A stretch of DNA of 64,000 bases from Nocardioides silvaticus (GCF_003160695.1 NZ_QGDD01000003.1:124001-188000); one strand, 5' to 3'. Positions 8,615-16,613 are shown, counted from the first letter of the stretch. Notes: generated from the sequence alone by a model not told the origin. Translations and numbers: made by a program.

Positions 8615-10147
8615 GTGAGCGTTGACACCACCCCTGCAGTGCTCGACGTCCGCAACCCGGCCGACGGCAGCGTCGTCGACAGCGTCCCGGTCATGGACGC
8701 CCGCGCGGTCAACGAGGCCGCCGCCGAGCTGCGGATGGCCCAGGTCGGCTGGGAGGCGATCGGCCCGGAGGGCCGCGCGGCGTGGCTGCGCCGCTGGCGC
8801 GACTGGATCCTCGCCCACGCCGAGGAGCTCACCGACCTGCTGGTGTCCGAGACCGGGAAGGCCCGGCCGGACGCAGTGATCGAGCCGGTCGCGTCGTGCG
8901 AGTTCATCAGCTACTACGCCGACCACGCCGCGGAGTTCCTCGCCGACGAGAAGGTGAAGCCGGTCGGCCCGATGACGATGCCGAAGCGGCTCACGAAGGT
9001 CTACTCGCCATACCCGGTCGTCGGCATCATCACGCCCTGGAACTTCCCGATCACCCTGTTCCTCATGGACGCCGCGCCCGCGCTCGCCGCCGGCTGCGCG
9101 GTGCTGTCGAAGTCGTCGGAGGAGACCCCACTGGCGTGCGGGCGGATGATCGAGGGCTGGCACGAGATCGGCGCCCCGCCGGTCATGGCCAACGTCACCG
9201 GCCTCGGCGAGACCGGCGCCGCGGTCGTCGACGCGGCCGACTTCGTCCAGTTCACCGGCTCCACCGCGACCGGCCGCAGGATCGGCGTGCGGTGCGCCGA
9301 GCAGCTCAAGCCCTACAGCCTGGAGCTGGGCGGCAAGGACCCGGCGATCGTGCTCGAGGACGCCGACCTCGACCGCGCCGTCAACGGCATCGCGTGGGGC
9401 GGCCTCTTCAACTCCGGCCAGGTCTGCATCTCCGTCGAGCGGGTCTACGTCGCCGCGCCGGTCTACGACGAGTTCGTGTCCCGGCTGGCCCAGAAGGTCT
9501 CCGGCCTGTCCCAGGGCGTCGCTGCGGGTGACGACGTCGGCGCGATGGTGACCGCCCACCAGGTCGACATCGCCGACCGCCACGTGCGCGAGGCCGTCGA
9601 GGCCGGCGCCCGGGTCGTGACCGGCGGGCAGCGCGGGCCGGTCGGCAACTTCTTCGAGCCGACCGTCCTCGTCGACGTCGACCACTCGATGTCGTGCATC
9701 ACCGAGGAGACGTTCGGCCCCACCATCCCGGTGATGAAGGTCGCCGACGAGGACGAGGCCGTGCGCCTGGCCAACGACTCGCCGTACGGCCTCTCCGCGA
9801 CGGTGTGGACGCGCGACGTCGAGCGCGGCGAGCGGGTCGCCCGCCGCCTCGAGGCCGGCGCGGTGAACGTCAACGACGTCTTCAGCAACCTGTTCGCCGC
9901 ACCGCTCCCCCACAACGGGTGGAAGGACTCGGGCGTGGGCGCCCGGCTCGGCGGTGCCTACGGCGTGCACAAGTACTGCAAGGTCCAAGCGGTCACCTCG
10001 CCCCGCATCCCCACGATGAAGAGCGAGCTCATGTGGTACCCCTACTCGGCCCGCCGTACGGCGATCGCCGGCGTCGTGATGAGGGCGGTGTCCGGTCGCG
10101 GGCTGCGGCAGAGACTGGGGTTCGGACGAAAGGGAGCGAACCGATGA
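8615..10147 (+). CDS. NAD(P)-dependent aldehyde dehydrogenase
   Basis: The 510-residue protein shows the ALDH fold markers in order: PWNFP, the nucleotide-binding FTGSTATGRR, the general-base Glu in LELGGKDP, and the catalytic Cys in NSGQVCIS, followed by EETFGP. The chosen GTG has AAGGAG at 8603-8608; the ATG 57 nt upstream does not. Its stop overlaps the SDR start (ATGA), so the two are translationally coupled. By context it oxidises an aldehyde produced by the SDR or by ester cleavage. Succinate-semialdehyde-like relatives are the closest family I recall, but specificity cannot be set from sequence. Confidence 0.92.
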   Translation: MSVDTTPAVLDVRNPADGSVVDSVPVMDARAVNEAAAELRMAQVGWEAIGPEGRAAWLRRWRDWILAHAEELTDLLVSETGKARPDAVIEPVASCEFISYYADHAAEFLADEKVKPVGPMTMPKRLTKVYSPYPVVGIITPWNFPITLFLMDAAPALAAGCAVLSKSSEETPLACGRMIEGWHEIGAPPVMANVTGLGETGAAVVDAADFVQFTGSTATGRRIGVRCAEQLKPYSLELGGKDPAIVLEDADLDRAVNGIAWGGLFNSGQVCISVERVYVAAPVYDEFVSRLAQKVSGLSQGVAAGDDVGAMVTAHQVDIADRHVREAVEAGARVVTGGQRGPVGNFFEPTVLVDVDHSMSCITEETFGPTIPVMKVADEDEAVRLANDSPYGLSATVWTRDVERGERVARRLEAGAVNVNDVFSNLFAAPLPHNGWKDSGVGARLGGAYGVHKYCKVQAVTSPRIPTMKSELMWYPYSARRTAIAGVVMRAVSGRGLRQRLGFGRKGANR

Positions 10148-10992
10148 GTGCACAGGTCAGCAAGGTGGGGCAGGCCGGGAGGGGCAAGGTCGTCGCCATC
10201 ACGGGCGGCGCCCGGGGCATCGGCTACGAGACCGCGAAGGAGCTGCTCGCCCGCGGCTACCGCGTCGCGATCGGCGACATCGACGAGGTGCGCCTGAAGG
10301 AGGCCGCGCTGGAGCTGGGCATCGACACCTACGCGCGGCTCGACGTCACCGACTCCGAGTCGTTCGGGGCGTTCCTCGACCTGGTCGAGTCCGAGGTCGG
10401 CGACCTCGACGTGCTCGTCAACAACGCCGGCATCATGCCGACCGGCCACGTCCACGAGGAGGAGGACGCGGTCACCCGCCGGCAGGTCGAGATCAACCTG
10501 CTCGGCGTCATCTTCGGCACCAAGCAGGCGCTCAACCGGATGCTCCCGCGCGGCCGCGGGCACATCATCAACACCGCCTCGCTCGCCGGCGAGCTCCCGA
10601 TGCCCGGCCTGGCGACCTACTGCGGCACCAAGCACGCGGTCGTCGGCTTCACCGAGGCCGCCCGCCAGGAGTACCGGAAGGCGGGCATCCAGTTCTCCTC
10701 GGTCCGTCCGACGTTCACCAACACCGAGCTCGTGTCCGGCACCGCCGGCGTCAAGGGCTTTCGCAACGCCGAGCCCGAGGAGATCGCCCGGGCGACCGCC
10801 GACCTCATCGAGAAGCCGAAGCCGTTCGTCCGGGTCACCAAGGTGGCCGGCGGCATGGTGACCGCCATGAAGTTCGTGCCGCGGCGGGTCGCCGAGGGGC
10901 TCGCCACCGTCCTCGGTGGGGAGAACGTCTTCCTCGACGACGTCGACCAGGAGGCCCGCAAGGGCTACCTGGAGCGGATCCGCCAGAGCTAG
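10144..10992 (+). CDS. Short-chain dehydrogenase/reductase
   Basis: The 282-residue protein has the cofactor motif TGGARGIG near residues 20-27, NNAG near 94-97, and the catalytic Ser and YCGTK (Tyr-x-x-x-Lys) near 159-163. This is a classical SDR with a C-terminal extension (VFLDDVDQEARKGY), reminiscent of the SadH-like SDRs that accompany mymA-type monooxygenases. The ATG overlaps the aldehyde dehydrogenase stop. It likely oxidises an alcohol or reduces a ketone in the same pathway. Its TAG stop overlaps the opposite-strand stop of the DUF5701 gene in a CTAG palindrome. Confidence 0.92.
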   Translation: MSAQVSKVGQAGRGKVVAITGGARGIGYETAKELLARGYRVAIGDIDEVRLKEAALELGIDTYARLDVTDSESFGAFLDLVESEVGDLDVLVNNAGIMPTGHVHEEEDAVTRRQVEINLLGVIFGTKQALNRMLPRGRGHIINTASLAGELPMPGLATYCGTKHAVVGFTEAARQEYRKAGIQFSSVRPTFTNTELVSGTAGVKGFRNAEPEEIARATADLIEKPKPFVRVTKVAGGMVTAMKFVPRRVAEGLATVLGGENVFLDDVDQEARKGYLERIRQS

Positions 10993-11618
10993 GGCAGGTC
11001 CTCTGCTGGTCGAGCCTGTCGAGACCCGCAGGACGCGATCCCGAGCCAGGTGTGGCGGTTGCCCCACCAGCACCAGCCCAGCTTGGGAGCCCCCTTGCGC
11101 TCCTTGCCGTCGCGCCCGGTGCCGTTGCTGATCCAGAGCGCGGGGGTGCGCGCGTCGTAGGCGCCGTCGGGCTTCGTCAGCCGCGACCCGATCGTCATGA
11201 AGCAGCGGTTGCGCTCAAGCACGTCGGGGTCCTGGAGCACCCAGTGCAGGCCCTCCTCGAGGGTCAGCGGCGAGCGCCCGGCGGCCAGGAGGTCGGGGAG
11301 GGTCTCGGCGGGCGTCCGGTCGAGATGCGCGTCGCCGCGATCGAGCCCCGCGACGACGTACGGCGCCGCGGGCACCGCCGCTGCATCGGTGGGCCGGAAG
11401 TCGTCGACGTCGGTCATGTCCTCGACGACGAAACCTTCCTTGTCGCCGAGGCGCAGCAACGGCGCCAGCGCGGAGGCGGGGGCGGCGGTGACGAGCAGCC
11501 CGTCCGGACCTCCCCTCCCCGCAGCACCGAGGACGTCGTCCGGCGTGGTGCCGGCGAGGTGGTGCACGCCGAGGTCGAGGAGTCGGTGGGCCTGGTCGGT
11601 GAGGGAGGGAAGAGGCAC
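10989..11618 (-). CDS. DUF5701-type conserved protein with repeat-derived tail
   Basis: The 209-residue protein starts at a GTG. The C-terminal region (GLHWVLQDPDVLERNRCFMTIGSR, then PALWISNGTGRDGKERKGAP and GWCWWGNRHTWLG) matches what I recall of an actinobacterial family of unknown function annotated DUF5701. The final ~11 residues (SRQARPAEDLP) are encoded by a copy of the dispersed GGTCTCGACAGGCTCGACC repeat, and the stop overlaps the SDR stop. No catalytic residues are recognisable. Confidence 0.75.
   Translation of the reverse strand: MPLPSLTDQAHRLLDLGVHHLAGTTPDDVLGAAGRGGPDGLLVTAAPASALAPLLRLGDKEGFVVEDMTDVDDFRPTDAAAVPAAPYVVAGLDRGDAHLDRTPAETLPDLLAAGRSPLTLEEGLHWVLQDPDVLERNRCFMTIGSRLTKPDGAYDARTPALWISNGTGRDGKERKGAPKLGWCWWGNRHTWLGIASCGSRQARPAEDLP
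11006..11027. repeat. Dispersed repeat copy in the tail of the DUF5701 gene
   Basis: CTGGTCGAGCCTGTCGAGACC is the same sequence that ends the tandem array near 2580-2595. A variant lies inside menB near 62960. Here it is read in frame as the C-terminal tail of the minus-strand gene. Confidence 0.85.
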
Positions 11619-11658
11619 GGGGTGCCCAACGTGCGACCGGACCCTGGAAGTTCCCGCC

Positions 11659-11672
11659 TAGAACATGTTCTA
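11659..11672. promoter_or_regulatory. 14-bp palindrome matching the KstR-type consensus
   Basis: TAGAACATGTTCTA is a perfect palindrome and fits TnnAACnnGTTnnA, the motif known for the steroid-catabolism repressor KstR in mycobacteria and relatives. It ends 8 nt before the GTG of the acetoacetate-decarboxylase-like gene, so bound repressor would cover the start of a short-leader or leaderless transcript. No kstR gene is in the window. Confidence 0.6.
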
Positions 11673-11680
11673 CTGCGGAC

Positions 11681-12367
11681 GTGACCGCGACCCACGACAT
11701 CCTCGGCCAGACCGTCACCATGCCCGTCGAGGTGCGCGACGGCTCGAACGCGACGGTGATCTTCGACGTCGCTGTCGAGGCGGCGCAGGCGCTCGCCCCG
11801 GCGGGGTTCGAGATCGTCGAGACCGAGCCCGGGCGGGCGCAGTTCGCGCTGGCCCTCGTCGACTACCGGGACAACGACCTCGGCTCCTACCTGGAGGTCG
11901 GGACGTTGCTGTTCGTCCGCCCCGAGGGCGGCGGCGAGGACGGCACGTTCATCACCCACCTGCCGGTGACCGAGGAGTTCACCTGCGTGGCGGGCAACCA
12001 GATCTGGGGCTTCCCGAAGTCCGTCGAGCAGATCGACGTCACGAACACCGACACGACCAGCCGGTGGGTGCTGACGATGGGCGGCGAGCTGGTCCTCGAC
12101 GTGACCGTGCCGCGCGGGGGCTCCGACGAGATGCCGGCGATGCCGCTGGCGTCGTACACCTTGATCGACGGGCGACCGCACCTGACCCGCTTCACCCAAG
12201 GCGGCACCGGCAGCGGCATGTACTTCGACGCCGACGTCGCGCTGACGCTCGGCGACCACCCGATCGCCACGGAGCTCGCGTCGCTCGGACTCTCGCCGGA
12301 CTCGGTCGTGCTGACGACGTGGACCGAGCGCATGGAGGCGCGGTTCGAGGAGCCGAACTCCCTGTAG
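11681..12367 (+). CDS. Acetoacetate decarboxylase family protein
   Basis: The 228-residue protein fits the family's compact beta-barrel length. WGFPKSVEQ lies at about 110-118, with a lysine at the position where acetoacetate decarboxylases carry the Schiff-base lysine (a PK motif), and TFITHLPVTEEF precedes it. Members decarboxylate or otherwise act on beta-keto acids, and many homologues have other activities. The GTG start has no clear Shine-Dalgarno sequence and sits just after the KstR-like palindrome. Given that operator and the nearby BVMO/SDR genes, a role in sterol or ketone catabolism is plausible but inferred. Confidence 0.8.
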   Translation: MTATHDILGQTVTMPVEVRDGSNATVIFDVAVEAAQALAPAGFEIVETEPGRAQFALALVDYRDNDLGSYLEVGTLLFVRPEGGGEDGTFITHLPVTEEFTCVAGNQIWGFPKSVEQIDVTNTDTTSRWVLTMGGELVLDVTVPRGGSDEMPAMPLASYTLIDGRPHLTRFTQGGTGSGMYFDADVALTLGDHPIATELASLGLSPDSVVLTTWTERMEARFEEPNSL

Positions 12368-12401
12368 CGAGCCGCTCGCACTAGTAGATTCGCCCCGACG
12401 C

Positions 12402-12426
12402 CGACCGGCTGCTCCCCTGCCGGTCG
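12402..12426 (+). terminator. Hairpin between the ADC-like gene and the next gene
   Basis: CGACCGGC and GCCGGTCG form an 8-bp stem around a 9-nt loop, 34 nt after the ADC-like stop and 26 nt before the next ATG. There is no T-tract, so it may be a weak terminator or a 5'-leader structure of the following gene. Confidence 0.35.
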
Positions 12427-12452
12427 CCCCACACCTTCCGGGAGACTCTTCC

Positions 12453-13079
12453 ATGGGCGATTGGATCCCCCTGCTCGTACGACGCGAGGACTACGCCGAG
12501 CTCGCAGCGCTGGTCGCGCAGCGCGAGGTCGGCCGTCCCGACCGGCCGCTCGGGTCGGTCGTGTCGACCGACGTGCCGTACGCCGTGCCGGTGCCCGGCG
12601 TCGGCCCGGTCCCGCCGGCCGCTGCGGCCGCACCCGCCGCGCCGGTCGTCGAGCTGACTCCCGCGGAGCGCGCCGAGGCGGAGCAGCTGGCCCGGCTGGT
12701 GCCGTGGTCGACGACCGAGCTGAAGCGCCTGGCGACCTCCCCGGCCCTGCTCGCCCACCGCTGGCGGATGGTCCTCGACGCCTGCTCGTCCCGTCCCGGA
12801 GGGTTCTTCGCCGACGAGCGGATCGCGCCGCTGACGGCCACCCGACCCGAGGAATGGGCGGAGACGCGAGCAGCGATGGGCCGGTTCCTGGAGACGAACT
12901 TCGCCGACGCACCCGGTGCTCCTGTCGTGGTGGCGGGCGGCGCCACCCTCCGGCGCAGCGACACCCAGGACTGGTGGGCGGTCACCGAGGAGCAGGCCGA
13001 CCGCTGGCGGGAGGTCCGTGGCGCGCTCCCGAAGGGGCCGCGTCCCGCACCGCTGCCGGTGCCGTCGATCCTCGACTGA
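12453..13079 (+). CDS. Conserved hypothetical protein
   Basis: The 208-residue protein has two parts. The N-terminal ~45 residues (WIPLLVRREDYAELAALV) are joined by a proline/alanine-rich linker (PVPGVGPVPPAAAAAPAAP, ~residues 48-67) to a ~130-residue C-terminal domain (VPWSTTELKRLATSPALLAHRW to the end). It has no signal peptide or membrane segment. I do not recognise the family. An ATG start follows GGGAGA at 12439-12444. A strong hairpin after the stop serves as terminator. Confidence 0.7.
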   Translation: MGDWIPLLVRREDYAELAALVAQREVGRPDRPLGSVVSTDVPYAVPVPGVGPVPPAAAAAPAAPVVELTPAERAEAEQLARLVPWSTTELKRLATSPALLAHRWRMVLDACSSRPGGFFADERIAPLTATRPEEWAETRAAMGRFLETNFADAPGAPVVVAGGATLRRSDTQDWWAVTEEQADRWREVRGALPKGPRPAPLPVPSILD

Positions 13080-13095
13080 GCACGACGTAGACGCG

Positions 13096-13127
13096 AGAAG
13101 CCCCGTCAGGGACCTGACGGGGCTTCT
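13096..13127. terminator. Strong hairpin, likely original tRNA-Ser terminator
   Basis: AGAAGCCCCGTCAG and CTGACGGGGCTTCT make a perfect 14-bp stem with a GGAC loop. It ends the preceding plus-strand gene. On the minus strand it lies just past the attL core, where the 3' flank of tRNA-Ser would have been before the mobile element inserted. It is thus probably the displaced bidirectional terminator of the tRNA gene. Confidence 0.8.
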
Positions 13128-13137
13128 GCGACCTACT

Positions 13138-13159
13138 GGCGGTGGCGGTGGGATTTGAA
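13138..13159. repeat. attL, 22-bp direct repeat
   Basis: GGCGGTGGCGGTGGGATTTG followed by AA is identical to 22375-22396, which is the T-arm and acceptor 3' end of tRNA-Ser. The flanks differ on both sides (T/A here, C/C at the other end), so the identity block is exactly 22 bp. Confidence 0.93.
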
Positions 13160-13288
13160 AGTTCGATGATCGCCGCGGACAACTCGGCACACCAGCGGAC
13201 AGGAGAACCCAAAAAGGGCTCTGACCTGCACCAACGCGCGACGAAGCGTACCCTGGTGGCGCCGTCGAGTGGACAGATGAAGACCTCG

Positions 13289-13321
13289 ATTGGGCACGTA
13301 TTGGGCACGTACTGGGCACGA
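13289..13321. repeat. Three 11-bp arm-type repeats, left end
   Basis: ATTGGGCACGT at 13289-13299 and 13300-13310, and ACTGGGCACGA at 13311-13321, run head to tail just before the integrase start. Two more copies lie at the other end (22297-22318). Tandem helical-turn-spaced repeats at both ends fit arm-type binding sites for a tyrosine integrase. They also overlap the likely integrase promoter. Confidence 0.75.
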
Positions 13322-13340
13322 AAAACGAGGGGTCTCGGGG

Positions 13341-14609
13341 ATGGCGCGACGACGTGAGAAGCGCGGCTTCGGCAGCATCCGACGGCTCGCTAGCGGCAAC
13401 TACCAGGCGCGATACCTGGCACCGTCCGGCGAACGCGTCACCGCGCCGACCACTTTCGTCGCGCGCATGGATGCCGAGGCCTGGTTGCTCGCCGAACGCC
13501 GTGTTGTGGAGGACGCCAACTCGTGGCTGTCGCCGAAGGACCGTCTCGCTGACGCGAAGCTCCGGGAACAGTTGGAGGCACTCCCGACGTTCGAGGACTA
13601 CGCCGAGCGTTGGCTCGAAGCGCGGCGCAGTTCGCGAGGCGAACCGCTCCGCCGGACGACGAAGGACAAGTACCGCTCGTCACTGCGCACGAACGTCTAC
13701 CCAACCTTTGGGCCGGTGCCGTTGGACAAGATCACCCGAGCCGCCGTCCGCAGATGGCACGAGGAACTGGACGTCGGACCGTCCGCCAAGTCCGACGCCT
13801 ACGCCACGCTCCGAACCATCCTCAACACCGCCGTCGATGAGGAGGTCATCGAGAAGAACCCCGCCCAGATCCGCGGCGCTGCGCGCCAGGTACGGCGCAA
13901 AAACCTCCGCCCAGTCAGCGCCGCCGAACTAACTGTCATGGTCGACACGATGCCCGAGCGGCTCAGGCTCCTCCTGCTGCTGGCCACGTGGTGCGCTCTA
14001 CGTTCGGGCGAGTTGCGCGAGCTGCGGCGAAGCGACGTAGTCATCACCCGCGACGAGAGCGGTGCCGAGGCTGCATGGGTCGAGGTCTCCCGCGGCGTCG
14101 TACGCGTCCGGAAGGCAGCAGTCGACCCCAACGCGTCCACCAGAGCGACCGAGAGCCTCGTCGGAGCGCCGAAGACCGACGCCGGCTTCCGTTCGGTATC
14201 AATCCCCGACTTTCTCATCCCCGCAGTCAAGGATCATCTCGCTCGGCACGCCGCCCCTGGCCCGGCCGGTCTGATCTTCCACGCCAGCCGCGACCAGACC
14301 GTGCACCTGTCCGAGACCACCTTGAACGGGCGCGCTGCCGTCCTCAATGAGGACGGCAGCGTGCGGAAGGCGGGCTTCGGCTGGCGCGAAGCCCGCCGCC
14401 GCGCCGGGCGTGAGGACCTCGATCTCCACGACCTTCGCCACACCGGAGCCACCTGGGCCGCAGAGGAAGGCGCCAGCATCGCCGAACTCATGTACCGGCT
14501 CGGCCATTCCACGCCGAGCATGGCCATTCACTACCAGCACTCTCGCCAGGAACGAGACCGCGAGATCAGCCGCCGTCTGTCTCGCCGCAACGGCCTGCGT
14601 GCGGTCTGA
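13341..14609 (+). CDS. Tyrosine recombinase (integrase)
   Basis: The 422-residue protein has an N-terminal arm-binding region (RGFGSIRRLASGNYQARYL), a SAM-like core-binding domain (~80-170), and a catalytic domain. The catalytic domain carries the first Arg in CALRSGELRELR, HDLRHTG, LGHS and the nucleophile Tyr in MAIHYQHS: the complete R-H-R-H-Y set. It catalyses site-specific integration at tRNA-Ser. The ATG at 13341 is chosen. An in-frame ATG at 13290 lies inside the arm repeats and would add repeat-encoded residues. Confidence 0.93.
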   Translation: MARRREKRGFGSIRRLASGNYQARYLAPSGERVTAPTTFVARMDAEAWLLAERRVVEDANSWLSPKDRLADAKLREQLEALPTFEDYAERWLEARRSSRGEPLRRTTKDKYRSSLRTNVYPTFGPVPLDKITRAAVRRWHEELDVGPSAKSDAYATLRTILNTAVDEEVIEKNPAQIRGAARQVRRKNLRPVSAAELTVMVDTMPERLRLLLLLATWCALRSGELRELRRSDVVITRDESGAEAAWVEVSRGVVRVRKAAVDPNASTRATESLVGAPKTDAGFRSVSIPDFLIPAVKDHLARHAAPGPAGLIFHASRDQTVHLSETTLNGRAAVLNEDGSVRKAGFGWREARRRAGREDLDLHDLRHTGATWAAEEGASIAELMYRLGHSTPSMAIHYQHSRQERDREISRRLSRRNGLRAV

Positions 14610-14621
14610 CTTGAGAGAGCC

Positions 14622-14743
14622 GACGGACGAAAGCCGTCCCACTTCGGCTCTAGCTGGACGTCGGGAAGGAGCGCTGGCGCCTTCTCCAGCGCGGTCGTCT
14701 TGGCCAAAATCGGGCGGATAGGCGGCATCACCGGAAAGTCCAC
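14622..14743 (-). pseudogene. N-terminal fragment of an ATP-dependent DNA ligase
   Basis: On the minus strand, a GTG at 14743 opens VDFPVMPPIRPILAKTTAL and continues to VQLEPKWDGFR. This closely resembles the start of actinobacterial LigC/LigD-type ATP-dependent ligases, including the KWDG motif with the adenylated lysine. Similarity stops after GFR, about 15 bp from the integrase stop, and the frame then reads unrelated sequence. Only ~40 of the expected 300+ residues remain, so it is a dead remnant, probably cut by an earlier recombination event. Confidence 0.7.
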
Positions 14744-15243
14744 GTCGCTCAGCCCAAGACCCGGGAGTCGCCTTTCCGGAGCTGCGGCCATTACGCCGTT
14801 CCTCGGCGGGGCCCTCCGGGTTAGTTGGAGACGATCTGGTTTGACGCTAGCCCGCCCTTTGGGGTCCACCGCCATGAGTGTCTGCTGCACCAAGCGGGTC
14901 GGGCCTTGATGGGGACGGTTTGGAGGATGGTGAGGGGGCGTCGCACCTGCGACCCTTTGGCGCAAGCGGAAGCGAATCGGCTGACGGCATGCCCGCGGCG
15001 CCCCTGACCCGTGGCGTCCATGGAAGGGTGCACGTGCGGACGATCGCTGCCCGGTCGTCACTCGGGCAGCACCATCTTCCAGGTGCGGAAACTCGACGGC
15101 CGCGGAGCGAGCCAGACGCGCGGTCCGCGAACAAATCAGGGTGATTCCGAAGAACCGAGCGGAGCGGTACACCGCTTGTTATCATGCGGCCTTCGTGACA
15201 AACAGCGCGGGGTGCGGCGGAACCGGCAGAACGGGAGAAAATC
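14744..15243. other. Gene-free stretch upstream of the protease gene
   Basis: I see no credible reading frame on either strand. The short ORFs present lack ribosome sites and have biased, shadow-like composition. The TATCAT at 15179-15184 could be a -10 box for the protease-lipoprotein pair. Confidence 0.5.
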
Positions 15244-15918
15244 GTGACGGCGAAGACAAGATCCCGGTCCGGCCGACGATCGTGTTGGCCGCTGGGCGGC
15301 CCCTCGCGACGCAACGGCCGGTCGCAAGCTCTGGGCGGCATGCTTGTCGTCGGTTTGACGATACTCAGCGGAATGACGATTCCGCTCGCGGATCACGCAG
15401 CAGCCGATGAGTGGCCGGCGGACGTAGTGGGAGGCATCGAGCCCGATCGCGGTGATCACACCTATTGTTTCAGAGACGTCAACCCGCCGAACAATCTGGT
15501 GAAGGACCGCATCGATTGGTCGATGGGAACGCTGCGCGATCAGACCGTTGTACCCATCCAGTTCCACTCGAATTGCACTAGCCAGACGGACGCGAGGTGG
15601 GAGCAAGTCTTCTACCAAGAGGGCGTTAGCGGCGTTACCAACTGTATCGATCTGAATACCAACGGACGATGTGATCAATGGCGGATTCGCGTCAGCTACG
15701 GTGAAATTCAGCAATATGCCGCAGATCCGCCCGCCGAGACCCGCCATACCACATGCCATGAGCTTGGCCACAGTGTCGCCCTCGACCATTACGGCGCAAC
15801 ATCACCTGACGGCGCCGGGAACCATAGTTGCATGCGGTCTGGCTTGTGGGATGGCGGGCAAGAGTGGACGCGAACCTACGGGCCACACCACATCAACCAC
15901 ATCAATAGCAACTGGTGA
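15244..15918 (+). CDS. Secreted zinc metalloprotease, metzincin-like
   Basis: The 224-residue protein has a basic N-terminus and one hydrophobic segment (GGMLVVGLTILSGMTIPL, residues ~31-48), so it is probably exported. The mature part has cysteines in TYCF, SNCTS, TNCID, GRCDQ, TTCHE and SCMRS, suggesting disulfides. The catalytic motif is HELGHSVALDH, i.e. HExxHxxxxxH, with SCMRSG downstream as a likely Met-turn. This resembles metzincins but lacks the usual Gly (Ala instead), and the third ligand could be the His or the preceding Asp as in snapalysin. GTG start. The gene is lower in GC than its neighbours and its stop lies 8 nt before the lipoprotein ATG. Confidence 0.82.
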   Translation: MTAKTRSRSGRRSCWPLGGPSRRNGRSQALGGMLVVGLTILSGMTIPLADHAAADEWPADVVGGIEPDRGDHTYCFRDVNPPNNLVKDRIDWSMGTLRDQTVVPIQFHSNCTSQTDARWEQVFYQEGVSGVTNCIDLNTNGRCDQWRIRVSYGEIQQYAADPPAETRHTTCHELGHSVALDHYGATSPDGAGNHSCMRSGLWDGGQEWTRTYGPHHINHINSNW

Positions 15919-15926
15919 GGGAACGC

Positions 15927-16613
15927 ATGATGACCAAGAATTGGCGCCGTTCTACCCTCGTCGCTGCAGCCGCCCTGCTGTTCGTCGCGACAGCGTGCTC
16001 GAGCGGCACGGACAACACCCAGCCTGACCCCAAGTTTGTCGACACATCGATTTTCGAAGCAGGCGGTCACGTCAACGCTTTCATGTACGCCGTGCCTGCC
16101 GAGATGGCCAGAGAACGTTCGACGGTCGTTTCAGGCGAGATCGTTGGGATTCGAGATGGCTACGAAATCCTTGAGGAGGGGGCCGCGTCAGAGGGCTACG
16201 ATGTCCGGGAACACAGCGTCGTGCTTGAGATTCGGGTTGCCGATCTTTACAAGGGATCCCGAGCGGACCTTGATTCTTCGGGATCGATCTTTGTGACCCT
16301 GTCTCGTGGGGCTCAGCAGGAGGGTGTAGTCGACGACGAGGGCGGCCCCTCGACCGTGGTCCCCGTGTCGGCGTTCGAAAAGGCAATCCCCTTGGGCAGC
16401 GAAGTCATCGTCATGGCAGACCCCGTCCAGTTCTCAAAGAGCGCGAACATTAGCGTGATCGATCCCAACAGGGGCCTACCCGAGGACGGGGTACTGCTCG
16501 CTGGACTTCATCCCCAAGCGCTGACCTTCCCAACAAGGGAGGGTGGAACTAGTGCATGGGGCAACGGGTGGACCCTGGAAGATGTCCAGGCGCAACTGGA
16601 TGCAGCCTTCTAG
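15927..16613 (+). CDS. Lipoprotein of unknown function
   Basis: The 228-residue protein has a lipobox at its N-terminus (LLFVATACSSG): basic residues, a hydrophobic stretch, then the acylated Cys. After that comes a soluble domain with RSTVVSGEIVGIRDGYEI and VVLEIRVADLYKG, which reads like a small beta-rich module. I cannot assign a family. It begins 8 nt after the protease gene (ATG at 15927, or 15930) with GAGGG just upstream, so the two are almost certainly one operon. A surface partner, inhibitor or immunity role toward the protease is possible but unsupported beyond linkage. Confidence 0.78.
   Translation: MMTKNWRRSTLVAAAALLFVATACSSGTDNTQPDPKFVDTSIFEAGGHVNAFMYAVPAEMARERSTVVSGEIVGIRDGYEILEEGAASEGYDVREHSVVLEIRVADLYKGSRADLDSSGSIFVTLSRGAQQEGVVDDEGGPSTVVPVSAFEKAIPLGSEVIVMADPVQFSKSANISVIDPNRGLPEDGVLLAGLHPQALTFPTREGGTSAWGNGWTLEDVQAQLDAAF

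Noticed and set aside
13290..13340. Upstream ATG as integrase start
   Set aside because: It would translate the 11-bp arm repeats; the ATG at 13341 begins the conserved N-terminus.
14531..15172. 213-codon minus-strand protein including the ligase-like segment
   Set aside because: Only the ~40 residues from 14743 to 14622 look like a real protein; the rest is low-complexity and the frame lacks a start with a ribosome site.
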